Below, piece by piece: positions 14,064 through 19,819 of a DNA stretch of 20,498 bases; position 1 is the stretch's first letter, and each line of letters starts with the position of its first letter. Location: IMG/VR virus record IMGVR_UViG_3300047383_000769, positions 1-20,498 of that record. One strand, 5' to 3'. The notes under the pieces were generated by a model. It ran no database searches. It was not told the DNA's origin and was given only the letters and a program-made list of their open reading frames with translations. The position numbers were made by a program, and so were the translations under genes. This stretch comes from a virus.

Positions 14064-14111
14064 CGTATATTTACCCTGTTGATAATTAAGTCAACGCATT
14101 AAATAAAGGTT
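14043..14111 (+). promoter_or_regulatory. Promoter with long leader (family member 4)
   Basis: TTG at 14043-14045 sits in the terminator loop and right arm. Exactly 20 bases follow, then TATATTTAC at 14066-14074. The long leader has GTTGAT, AATTAAGTCAACGCATTAAATAAAGGTT-type elements and ends directly before ATG 14112. It shares both elements and leader with the promoter at 14928. Confidence 0.8.
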
Positions 14112-14258
14112 ATGAACGAACAATTTATTAAAGCAATTACAATTGCAATTGACAAAAAAATGATTACTGCCGACCAAGGGTTTGAGATCATTAGAGAGCA
14201 AAGTACTGAGCGTACTAGTGTTATTAACGAAACTATAGGTTTCAACCAAAAAAGATAG
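14112..14258 (+). CDS. Small hypothetical protein (48 aa)
   Basis: A 48-residue protein, MNEQFIKAITIAIDKKMI followed by TADQGFEIIREQSTERTSVI. It is supported by its position immediately after the AAAGGTT leader of a strong promoter, and by its stop two bases before the next ATG. Mostly helical by appearance; no family recognised. Confidence 0.65.
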   Translation: MNEQFIKAITIAIDKKMITADQGFEIIREQSTERTSVINETIGFNQKR

Positions 14259-14260
14259 TT

Positions 14261-14548
14261 ATGAAAACATTTGACGATTTAAAATTTACAAAACATAGAG
14301 TTACTAAAAAAGCTATTATGGCATCACTTGAACTTAAACCTAATGTGTTTATATCAGTGGTTGCAGGTGAAGGAATGTACAGTACATCTAGAAAAGGTGT
14401 TAGGGCCGAATGTACTAAAGTTGAAGATGCTTCTTCATTTGAAGTTGCCATCATAGATGAAAATTTACCTGATGATGAGCAGCAATGGGATGTTAATGGT
14501 TGGCAAACGAGAGAAGATATTAATAAATTAATAATTGAGAACTCATGA
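14261..14548 (+). CDS. Small hypothetical protein (95 aa)
   Basis: A 95-residue protein I cannot assign. It begins MKTFDDLKFTKHRVTKK, has a strand-rich centre (NVFISVVAGEGMYSTSRK) and a C-terminal acidic part (DENLPDDEQQWDVNGW) ending in a helix TREDINKLIIEN. One Cys near the middle. It overlaps the next gene by four bases (ATGA). Its position in a run of very short genes is typical of phage early or middle regions, where such proteins are often host-takeover factors; that is context only. Confidence 0.65.
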   Translation: MKTFDDLKFTKHRVTKKAIMASLELKPNVFISVVAGEGMYSTSRKGVRAECTKVEDASSFEVAIIDENLPDDEQQWDVNGWQTREDINKLIIENS

Positions 14549-14784
14549 GTGGAGAAAATAAAAGGTATGTAGTGACAATGGATATGTATGTTTATGCTGA
14601 TAGTGATTATATGGCTAAGAAACGTGCACATGATTTAAAATTATCAATAAGTAATAGACGACACTCCCAGGATGTAACTGTTAAAGAAATTGGTGAGCAA
14701 CCATTTGCTAGTTTTGATTATCGTAAATTAGATGATCCAACATTTATACCTAAAGATTTGTCTAACGAACCATTACCCTTTTAA
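14545..14784 (+). CDS. Small hypothetical protein (79 aa)
   Basis: A 79-residue protein, MSGENKRYVVTMDMYVYADSD, then YMAKKRAHDLKLSISNRR. The strand with Y-V-Y-A-D-S-D followed by a helix recalls small phage proteins in which an ADS-type strand leads into an AKxxAxxL helix; from memory these recur in T4-like phages without a known role. C-terminal PFASFDYRKLDDP and PLPF are probably extended. Confidence 0.62.
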   Translation: MSGENKRYVVTMDMYVYADSDYMAKKRAHDLKLSISNRRHSQDVTVKEIGEQPFASFDYRKLDDPTFIPKDLSNEPLPF

Positions 14785-14785
14785 T

Positions 14786-14923
14786 ATGAAAAAAGGAGAT
14801 TGGTTATTATATAATAATAAACGTAAAAAGTGCTTTGGTATACACCATAATGGTAATATTTTACTTAAAATGAATGGTACTATAGTTCAAGTACATAAAG
14901 AAAAAGTAAAAATTCCCGCATAA
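14786..14923 (+). CDS. Small basic protein (45 aa)
   Basis: A 45-residue basic protein, MKKGDWLLYNNKRKKCFGI then NILLKMNGTIVQVHKEKVKI. I place the start at ATG 14786, one base after the previous stop, not at the upstream in-frame ATG 14732, which lies inside the preceding gene. The alternation of short strands with G-D-W at the start suggests a small beta-barrel, possibly SH3- or KOW-like; that is a weak impression. Confidence 0.58.
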   Translation: MKKGDWLLYNNKRKKCFGIHHNGNILLKMNGTIVQVHKEKVKIPA

Positions 14924-14927
14924 AAAT

Positions 14928-15001
14928 TTGGTTACCCGGGCTAGGGTTCGTATATTTACCACGTTGATGCAGTTAAGTATCACATTAAAACAATAAAGGT
15001 T
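14928..15001 (+). promoter_or_regulatory. Promoter with long leader (family member 5)
   Basis: TTG at 14928-14930, 20 bases, TATATTTAC at 14951-14959, then GTTGAT, TTAAGT, CATTAAA and AATAAAGGTTATG with the ATG at 15002. The spacer contains ACCC-GGGCTA-GGGT, the same palindrome spacing as in the 11549 promoter. Confidence 0.8.
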
Positions 15002-15748
15002 ATGTCAAATACAGAAACAATGCAATTAGATTTATTTCATGGAGTAGTATTAACTACTAAACAACAAGAAGAAGTTAATGATTTTGTTAAAAAAATGGCT
15101 GAAAGAGCTGTTAAATCTCAAGATGATGTTAATAGAACAATGTTATTACTTGATGAAGCAGGATTTGTTCAAGGTGTTGATTATGATAGTAGTTTTGAAG
15201 TTTACGAGGTTACTAAAGAAGCATCATTTGGTTATTCATATAATAATACAAATTATGAGCATGAAGTTACTTACATGAATGCTGTAGGTGGTGTTTATCT
15301 TAAAGTTAATACCATTAAAGAGGGTAAAATAAAAGAATATAAAGCTTCAGTTGATAGAGAAGGTGGTAAATTAATGTGTACTAATATTACTCAACAATAT
15401 AGATATTATAAGCCAAGTTCATTGCTTACTAAATTTAATGAGCATAATGAGCGTAAAATAAATGAGCTTGAACATAATAATAAGCAAAAAATTGCTTTAG
15501 ATATTATAGTTGCTAAGTACCAGAAATTATATCCTAAAGCTGAGGTTAAAATTAGTTCTGATTATTATAGAAGATCTTATCATAGTTTTCCAACTGTTAA
15601 AGTTACATTTGAATCAGGTAGTTCAGTTGAATTTACTTTGGGTTATAGTGATGAAATGGAAAAAGAACGATTTCATAAAAAATATGATGCTCAAACTGAA
15701 ACAACTAAAGATTTATGTGATAGATTTAATAATCAAAAAGCTAAATAA
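15002..15748 (+). CDS. Hypothetical protein (248 aa)
   Basis: A 248-residue protein that I cannot assign. It begins MSNTETMQLDLFHGVVLTTK, followed by a helical section (EEVNDFVKKMAERAVKS), strand-rich parts with many Tyr residues (SFGYSYNNTNYEHEV), and a helical region NEHNERKINELEHNNKQKIA. A second strand-rich domain (YYRRSYHSFPTVKVTFESGS) precedes a charged end. The sequence from about 118 to 245 may repeat a helix-strand arrangement but I see no clear internal duplication. It is the first gene after the 14928 promoter. Confidence 0.68.
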   Translation: MSNTETMQLDLFHGVVLTTKQQEEVNDFVKKMAERAVKSQDDVNRTMLLLDEAGFVQGVDYDSSFEVYEVTKEASFGYSYNNTNYEHEVTYMNAVGGVYLKVNTIKEGKIKEYKASVDREGGKLMCTNITQQYRYYKPSSLLTKFNEHNERKINELEHNNKQKIALDIIVAKYQKLYPKAEVKISSDYYRRSYHSFPTVKVTFESGSSVEFTLGYSDEMEKERFHKKYDAQTETTKDLCDRFNNQKAK

Positions 15749-15749
15749 T

Positions 15750-15947
15750 ATGAAGTTATACGATGTACCTAGAAATAGTAAAATTAAAGTATTAGGGGAT
15801 ATTAAAATACCTCCCGCTGCTCAAAATATTGAAGAGCAAGAAGTGTTAAATTTTAGCCATGTAGATGGAATGTATAGTTATTGTACTAATAGTAATAATG
15901 AAGTAGTACATTTAGCAGCATGGACTGAAGTAGAAATTGTTAAATAA
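15750..15947 (+). CDS. Small conserved-type phage protein (65 aa)
   Basis: A 65-residue protein, MKLYDVPRNSKIKVLGDIKI then FSHVDGMYSYCTNSNN and VVHLAAWTEVEIVK. From memory, cyanophages and other T4-like marine phages carry a close small protein with the same MKLYxVPRNS start and a HxDGMYSYC...HxAAWTEVE core. Start at ATG 15750 is one base after the preceding stop; the longer in-frame reading upstream (from 15510) would run through the previous gene. It looks like an all-beta small fold. Function is unknown. Confidence 0.75.
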   Translation: MKLYDVPRNSKIKVLGDIKIPPAAQNIEEQEVLNFSHVDGMYSYCTNSNNEVVHLAAWTEVEIVK

Positions 15948-15952
15948 ATAAT

Positions 15953-16261
15953 ATGAAAAATAAATTATTAAAAATTAAAAAGTATTATGATGTTGAATTC
16001 ACTGAGGATTGGAAACAAGGTCTTGATTGGTATGTCTATAATGAAACCACAGCAGATGGATATGAAGTATATATTTCACATGATAGTAAATCCCCAATGT
16101 GTATAAATGATAATGTATTTTATTATGATAATGATTTATCAGATGAATTAGGATACAAAGTAATTGATGATGATATATTTCAAATATATGTTGATGATAT
16201 GGATTCATATTGGTTTGAAGAGGCGATAAATGATTTAATTAACGCAAAAGAGGATGAATAA
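15953..16261 (+). CDS. Acidic hypothetical protein (102 aa)
   Basis: A 102-residue acidic protein with many Tyr and Asp residues (DWKQGLDWYVYNETT, YYDNDLSDELGY, IYVDDMDSYWFEEA). The pattern of alternating strands then a terminal helix suggests a compact fold; no family recognised. Acidic small phage proteins sometimes mimic DNA or bind host proteins, but there is nothing here to show that. It overlaps the next gene by eight bases. Confidence 0.62.
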   Translation: MKNKLLKIKKYYDVEFTEDWKQGLDWYVYNETTADGYEVYISHDSKSPMCINDNVFYYDNDLSDELGYKVIDDDIFQIYVDDMDSYWFEEAINDLINAKEDE

Positions 16262-16520
16262 AGCAGATACATTCCAACTACCAGATTGGTTTAGTGGTGA
16301 AGTTTATGATGAAGGTGAGACCGTTACTAACCCATTTAGTGGTGAGGAGTATACATTAAATAATATTGAATTATCAATGTACGATTTTATTATAGGTAGT
16401 CAATATGTAATAGAATTAACATCTAACTCATGTACCCCAAGACAAGTTAGTGAATTACAAAGTGGATTAAAATGGTTTAGAGAGACTAACCCAAAAGCAT
16501 ATAAAATTTTATTAGATTAA
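16254..16520 (+). CDS. Small hypothetical protein (88 aa)
   Basis: An 88-residue protein, with DEGETVTNPFSGEEYTLNN and IELSMYDFIIGSQYVIEL, then a helical end ESGLKWF-type (LQSGLKWFRETNPKAYKIL). From memory, marine T4-like phages encode small proteins with the NPFSGExxxLNxxELSMYDF core. The function is unknown. It starts inside the end of the acidic gene, and a two-base gap separates it from the next ATG. Confidence 0.7.
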   Translation: MNKADTFQLPDWFSGEVYDEGETVTNPFSGEEYTLNNIELSMYDFIIGSQYVIELTSNSCTPRQVSELQSGLKWFRETNPKAYKILLD

Positions 16521-16522
16521 TT

Positions 16523-16750
16523 ATGAAAGTAAAAAAACAAGTTTTACATTATTGTTTGGATCAAGCAAAAAGTTTTTATAAATTGGGTGAACGCGATAAG
16601 GCAAGAGACTATTGTGATATGGGAATTGGTTATGTAGCAGCGAAAAAGGAAGATGGTTGGGACGGAGAAGACCTAATTGAAGACGTTAAAATTAACTTAT
16701 GGTTAGAACGTTTTTGGATGTTTTTAGAAAATAAAAATTTAATGTTGTGA
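16523..16750 (+). CDS. Small helical hypothetical protein (75 aa)
   Basis: A 75-residue protein, mainly helical: KKQVLHYCLDQAKSFYKLG followed by RDKARDYCDMGIGYVAAKK and DLIEDVKINLWLERFWMFL. The first two helices have the small-residue spacing of a TPR-like helical pair, but one pair alone is not enough to name the family. It overlaps the following GTG-started gene by four bases (GTGA). Confidence 0.62.
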   Translation: MKVKKQVLHYCLDQAKSFYKLGERDKARDYCDMGIGYVAAKKEDGWDGEDLIEDVKINLWLERFWMFLENKNLML

Positions 16751-16899
16751 GTAGAATAGAAGAATTAGTATATAGTGCCCATGAACATGGTAAACGAACT
16801 GACTTATTTGATACGGTTACTAGAATTAAAACCCAAAACCCAAATATGAAGTTAGAGGATGTTTATGATAGAGCATACCAACAAGTAATGAATACATAG
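16747..16899 (+). CDS. Small helical protein, GTG start (50 aa)
   Basis: A 50-residue protein starting at GTG 16747, which overlaps the previous stop in a GTGA arrangement. It reads SRIEELVYSAHEHGKRTDLF, then DTVTRIKTQNPNMKLEDVYD, and ends RAYQQVMNT. From memory, cyanophages and related phages have a short protein with the same MSRIEELVYxA start. All-helical; function unknown. There is no ATG alternative that keeps the conserved start. Confidence 0.7.
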   Translation: MSRIEELVYSAHEHGKRTDLFDTVTRIKTQNPNMKLEDVYDRAYQQVMNT

Positions 16900-16901
16900 A
16901 T

Positions 16902-17276
16902 ATGAAGTTTGCATTAATAGCACATGATAACAAAAAAGCAGATATGGTTGCTTTTGTGTCAAAAAGATTACCATTCTTTAATAAAAAGGATGTACAAATT
17001 GTTACTACCGGGACTACAGGTGAAAAAGTTAAACATGCTGGGATTAAAGATGTAGAAACAGTTAATTCAGGCCCCATAGGTGGAGATGCTGAAATAGCGG
17101 CAATGGTGGTAAGGGGGGAAATAACTGCAGTATTATTTATGAGAGACCCACTCGATAAACACCCTCATGACGTTGATATTAATATGCTAATGAGACTCTG
17201 CGACGTCCATGATGTTCCTCTCGCTACCAATTATAGAACAGCAAGTATACTAATTAAATGGTTTAAAAATAAATGA
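16902..17276 (+). CDS. mgsA: Methylglyoxal synthase
   Basis: This 124-residue protein should convert dihydroxyacetone phosphate to methylglyoxal and inorganic phosphate in the cytoplasm. The match to MgsA is clear across its whole length: LIAHDNKK with His8 and Asp9, TTGTTG at 35-40 for phosphate binding, SGPIGGD with Asp62 as the expected catalytic base, FMRDPL with Asp82, HPHDVD with His89 and Asp92, and PLATNYRTA near 106-114. These correspond to E. coli His19, Asp20, Asp71, Asp91, His98 and Asp101. It ends about 28 residues earlier than the E. coli enzyme but keeps the whole active site. The same fold occurs in carbamoyl phosphate synthase and IMP cyclohydrolase domains, but those lack this full motif set. 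It is embedded among phage genes, two bases after the preceding stop and overlapping the next gene by four. Confidence 0.92.
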   Translation: MKFALIAHDNKKADMVAFVSKRLPFFNKKDVQIVTTGTTGEKVKHAGIKDVETVNSGPIGGDAEIAAMVVRGEITAVLFMRDPLDKHPHDVDINMLMRLCDVHDVPLATNYRTASILIKWFKNK

Positions 17277-17632
17277 AAATAAATAGTCTATTTATAGGGT
17301 TAACCTTATTTTGTATTGCCCATATACTTACCTTCTACCAACTTAATGGTCAGTTTTTGAAAACAACAGATTGGTTTAAAAAGAATGAATTTATTGTAGC
17401 AGCATTTGGAATTATATTATCTTTTTTTTATATTTGGGGAACTAAATATACTGTACAAGGTATGGATGGGTTATTATGGCCTGCTCGCTTTATTGGGTTT
17501 GGAATAGGAATGGTATTTTATGCTTTATTAGTTAATTACCACTTCAATGAAGGTATTAGTACTAAAACTTGGATTAGCTTACTATTATCAGTTTTATTAA
17601 TTTGTATACAAGTATTATGGAAAAACAAGTAA
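17273..17632 (+). CDS. Four-helix membrane protein
   Basis: A 119-residue protein with about four transmembrane segments: SLFIGLTLFCIAHILTFY, FIVAAFGIILSFFYIWG, FIGFGIGMVFYALLVNYHF and ISLLLSVLLICIQVLW. Between helices are FKKNEF and the loop KYTVQGMDGLLWPARFIG. From memory, marine phages commonly encode a small membrane protein with the pattern NGQFxWxxFKKN ... TKYxVxxxDGLLWPxR, whose function is unknown. It overlaps the methylglyoxal synthase stop by four bases and its own 3' end overlaps the following gene by 16. Confidence 0.78.
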   Translation: MKINSLFIGLTLFCIAHILTFYQLNGQFLKTTDWFKKNEFIVAAFGIILSFFYIWGTKYTVQGMDGLLWPARFIGFGIGMVFYALLVNYHFNEGISTKTWISLLLSVLLICIQVLWKNK

Positions 17633-18258
17633 ACCTAAATTTAATTACAGGAATATTCTATTCAGAACACCAATTAAATATAGAACATGATTCAATAGTA
17701 AAAGAAGTAAAAGAATCTAGAGAATTTCCAGACAAATACCCATCAGATTTTAGTTTTAGAGGTAAATATTATGAAGAAGGTGAAGTTCATCATACCTTTT
17801 ATGAAGATACTAACTTATATAACCATACAGTTAAAAAAATAATGACCCCATTAAAAGAACTAATAGATGGAATATTTGGGGAAGATATGCTATTTTGTAA
17901 TGAAATGTGGGGTCATATAGTATACCCAGGGGATCAAACAATGGTACATGACCATAGACAAAATATACCTATTCCAGGATTATCTTTTGCTTACTATCCT
18001 CACGTTCTTGAAAATGGGGGTAATATTCATTTTATTACTGATGTAAATGGAAAAAAATGTAATTGTCCTCATGTAATTAAAAAGGGAGATTTGATTTTGT
18101 TTTCAAATGAAATATTACATTATACCCCTAGAAATGGGTCTGATGAAATCCGAATAACTATTAGTGGTAATTTTATTCCTACTGATAAATTTTTAAAAAC
18201 ATTACAAGAAGATGAAGAGGGGATAAACCCTTATTGGTATTATCATGGAAAAATATAA
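17617..18258 (+). CDS. 2-oxoglutarate/Fe(II) oxygenase-like protein
   Basis: A 213-residue protein, probably a 2-oxoglutarate- and Fe(II)-dependent oxygenase. The core barrel shows MVHDHRQNIPIPGLSFAYYP, with the His111-Asp112-His113 region providing the first metal ligands, then GGNIHFI, KKGDLILFSNEILHY with His168 as the distal ligand, and EIRITISGNF with Arg179 as the 2-oxoglutarate-binding residue. The layout matches the phage-associated putative 2OG-Fe(II) family (Oxy_5 type). I start it at ATG 17617, as the longer TTG start (17602) would extend further into the membrane protein gene. Substrate unknown: modified DNA base, protein or small molecule are all possible. Confidence 0.75.
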   Translation: MEKQVNLNLITGIFYSEHQLNIEHDSIVKEVKESREFPDKYPSDFSFRGKYYEEGEVHHTFYEDTNLYNHTVKKIMTPLKELIDGIFGEDMLFCNEMWGHIVYPGDQTMVHDHRQNIPIPGLSFAYYPHVLENGGNIHFITDVNGKKCNCPHVIKKGDLILFSNEILHYTPRNGSDEIRITISGNFIPTDKFLKTLQEDEEGINPYWYYHGKI

Positions 18259-18287
18259 GAAACAATCTAAAATTAAATAAATAAGTT

Positions 18288-18458
18288 ATGAAGCAATTTT
18301 TTACAAACTGGTATCCGATCATTATAGCATTCATTTGTATGTGTTATTCAATTGGATTAGGACTAACTGGTAATACAGCTGAAGCACAATACTCAGCCCA
18401 TTGGCCAGGTACGATTTTATTATTCGCAATAGCAATTAGACAAATACGAGGAAGATGA
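18288..18458 (+). CDS. Small two-helix membrane protein (56 aa)
   Basis: A 56-residue protein with two hydrophobic helices (YPIIIAFICMCYSIGLGL and WPGTILLFAIAI) separated by a short soluble loop (TGNTAEAQYSAH), ending in a basic RQIRGR. It is preceded by a 29-base gap and overlaps the next gene by four bases (ATGA). The order of three small membrane genes suggests a unit. Holin-like roles are possible, since holins are often small and have two or three helices, but nothing here proves it. Confidence 0.65.
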   Translation: MKQFFTNWYPIIIAFICMCYSIGLGLTGNTAEAQYSAHWPGTILLFAIAIRQIRGR

Positions 18459-18640
18459 GTGTAGCAATGTTTATAGTAGGTTTCTTTATATTTGCTGCCT
18501 ACGTAGGTTTCTTAATGTGGAATATATTTTATAACCATAATAAGAATAGAGAAGAAAATTATCCAAACTACTATGCTAGGCATGGATACCCACATAAAAG
18601 AGTTAGTAGAATGAAGAACAAAAAAGAGGATGTAAAGTGA
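18455..18640 (+). CDS. Small single-helix membrane protein (61 aa)
   Basis: A 61-residue protein with one N-terminal transmembrane helix (AMFIVGFFIFAAYVGFLMW) and a basic, Tyr-rich tail (NKNREENYPNYYARHGYP). Its 3' end overlaps the next gene through a GTGA junction. No family recognised; a membrane-associated role is the only supported call. Confidence 0.65.
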   Translation: MSVAMFIVGFFIFAAYVGFLMWNIFYNHNKNREENYPNYYARHGYPHKRVSRMKNKKEDVK

Positions 18641-18909
18641 GTTTTATCATTGGTTTCAGTTTTATTATTTTATTAGCTATATTTACAATTGTACTTTGGT
18701 TAATATCCAAACGCTTACCTCAAGAATTTATTTTATCTACTGTAGTATTTATGATGGTAGGAGATGGAGTATTAGTAGGTTTATGGTATTATGGGTTATT
18801 AGAAATAGTAGAATCAATTAAACAATTTAGATTAGGAATAGCAGGAGCATTTTGTGTAAGTGCTATGGGCCGATCAATTTATTTTTTATTACAGAATGAA
18901 AAAGTGTAA
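18637..18909 (+). CDS. Small membrane protein, GTG start (90 aa)
   Basis: A 90-residue protein starting at GTG 18637 with about three hydrophobic helices: IIGFSFIILLAIFTIVLWLI, FILSTVVFMMVGDGVLVGLW and a weaker GIAGAFCVSAMGRSIYFLL. The loop between the second and third has EIVESIKQFR. It overlaps the next gene by 14 bases. It could be a holin or other membrane component, but no holin family is recognised. Confidence 0.62.
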   Translation: MSFIIGFSFIILLAIFTIVLWLISKRLPQEFILSTVVFMMVGDGVLVGLWYYGLLEIVESIKQFRLGIAGAFCVSAMGRSIYFLLQNEKV

Positions 18910-19240
18910 CATTTGTAAAGAACAAAGATCCGATTGGATGTTTAAAAATAATAAGAAGAAAACATGCCGCAAATGCGAGTATAGATGGTGGCGTAATATT
19001 CTTCGAATGATGGTTAGGGATAGACGTTTAACACCCCTTGAAAGATTAGGCACTAGAGTTGGATATATGGGTGTTGGTTTTCTTATTGCAGGACAATGGA
19101 CCATTAACCCCATATTATATATGATGGGTTTCACCTGTGTATTAATTCAAGTTAGTATAAGAAGACAGTGGAATCTAGTAGTATTACAATTAAATGGTCT
19201 AATAGCTTGGACCATCCATTTTTTAAATTCATTATCATGA
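18896..19240 (+). CDS. Zinc-ribbon membrane protein
   Basis: A 114-residue protein combining an N-terminal zinc-ribbon (C4-x2-C7 and C24-x2-C27 in MKKCNICKEQ and CRKCEYRWW) with later hydrophobic stretches (GYMGVGFLIAGQW, ILYMMGFTCVLIQ and LIAWTIHFLNSL). I place the start at ATG 18896, inside the end of the previous gene, because it puts the CxxC right after the start as expected for a ribbon; the upstream in-frame GTG at 18860 would add residues overlapping the neighbour. Function unknown. Confidence 0.65.
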   Translation: MKKCNICKEQRSDWMFKNNKKKTCRKCEYRWWRNILRMMVRDRRLTPLERLGTRVGYMGVGFLIAGQWTINPILYMMGFTCVLIQVSIRRQWNLVVLQLNGLIAWTIHFLNSLS

Positions 19241-19380
19241 CACAAGAAGAAAAAAAAATCAAAGCCACTGAGCTAAGTAAACAGATCCTAGAATTGAAAA
19301 AATTAGGTCCAACTGTTACTACTAAAAAAACAATTCAAAGTTTACAACAAGAATTAGATAAATTAAATTATGCAACATAA
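19237..19380 (+). CDS. Small coiled-coil protein (47 aa)
   Basis: A 47-residue helical protein, MTQEEKKIKATELSKQILEL followed by KKTIQSLQQELDKLNYAT. Leu and Ile fall at heptad-like spacing in the last half, suggesting a short coiled coil. I use ATG 19237 because it overlaps the previous stop by four bases, the usual junction in this window. It overlaps the Smr gene start by 11 bases. Confidence 0.6.
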   Translation: MTQEEKKIKATELSKQILELKKLGPTVTTKKTIQSLQQELDKLNYAT

Positions 19381-19606
19381 GATTGATTTACATGGATTAA
19401 CTCATGATGAGGCAGCAAGGAAAGTAGAAACTGAACTTATAAGAATATCACTAACTAATTACTACCAAGTAGAAATTATAACAGGTAAATCTAAGTCAAT
19501 GCAAGATAAAATAATTAATGAGGTATTAGGACCCCTCAAATTTTTTTATTATATTCCCACTGTAAATGAGGGTACAATAATTGTTTGTCCAGATGATTTA
19601 TTATAA
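19370..19606 (+). CDS. Stand-alone Smr domain protein
   Basis: A 78-residue protein that is essentially only an Smr domain, the MutS2 C-terminal module with DNA-nicking or RNA-binding activity in known members. It begins MQHKIDLHGLTHDEAARKVE, giving the DLHGLT signature with His8, continues with VEIITGKSKSMQDKIINEVL in the place of the usual HGKG-G motif, and ends with a strand GTIIVCP. The second motif is altered (TGKS for HGKG), so catalytic activity may differ. It could act on recombination intermediates or mRNA. It follows a coiled-coil gene by overlap and precedes an unknown gene. Confidence 0.78.
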   Translation: MQHKIDLHGLTHDEAARKVETELIRISLTNYYQVEIITGKSKSMQDKIINEVLGPLKFFYYIPTVNEGTIIVCPDDLL

Positions 19607-19609
19607 AAT

Positions 19610-19819
19610 ATGACTTTATATTCTAACATAGTTTACAATAATAACATTGCTTATAAAATACTTGATATTATTGCAATACATAATTTTGTAGATAAAAAGG
19701 GTAATATAAATAAACAAGTATTAGGGATGTATGTACATGAAAAAGGTGGGGATCATGTATTACAAAGACAAGACAAATTTTTAATTTGTGAAACAATAGA
19801 AGAAGCAACAATAGTATGA
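19610..19819 (+). CDS. Small hypothetical protein (69 aa)
   Basis: A 69-residue protein, MTLYSNIVYNNNIAYKILDI then GNINKQVLGMYVHEKGGDHV and FLICETIEEATIV. Mixed strands and no recognisable family. The spacing (three bases after the Smr stop, ATGA overlap with the epimerase) supports it as a real gene. Confidence 0.6.
   Translation: MTLYSNIVYNNNIAYKILDIIAIHNFVDKKGNINKQVLGMYVHEKGGDHVLQRQDKFLICETIEEATIV

Noticed and set aside
15078-15749. Alternative + frames inside the 15002 gene, including the extension from 15510
   Set aside because: They encode Leu/Ile-rich low-complexity translations typical of a shifted A+T-rich frame; the real start of the next gene is ATG 15750.
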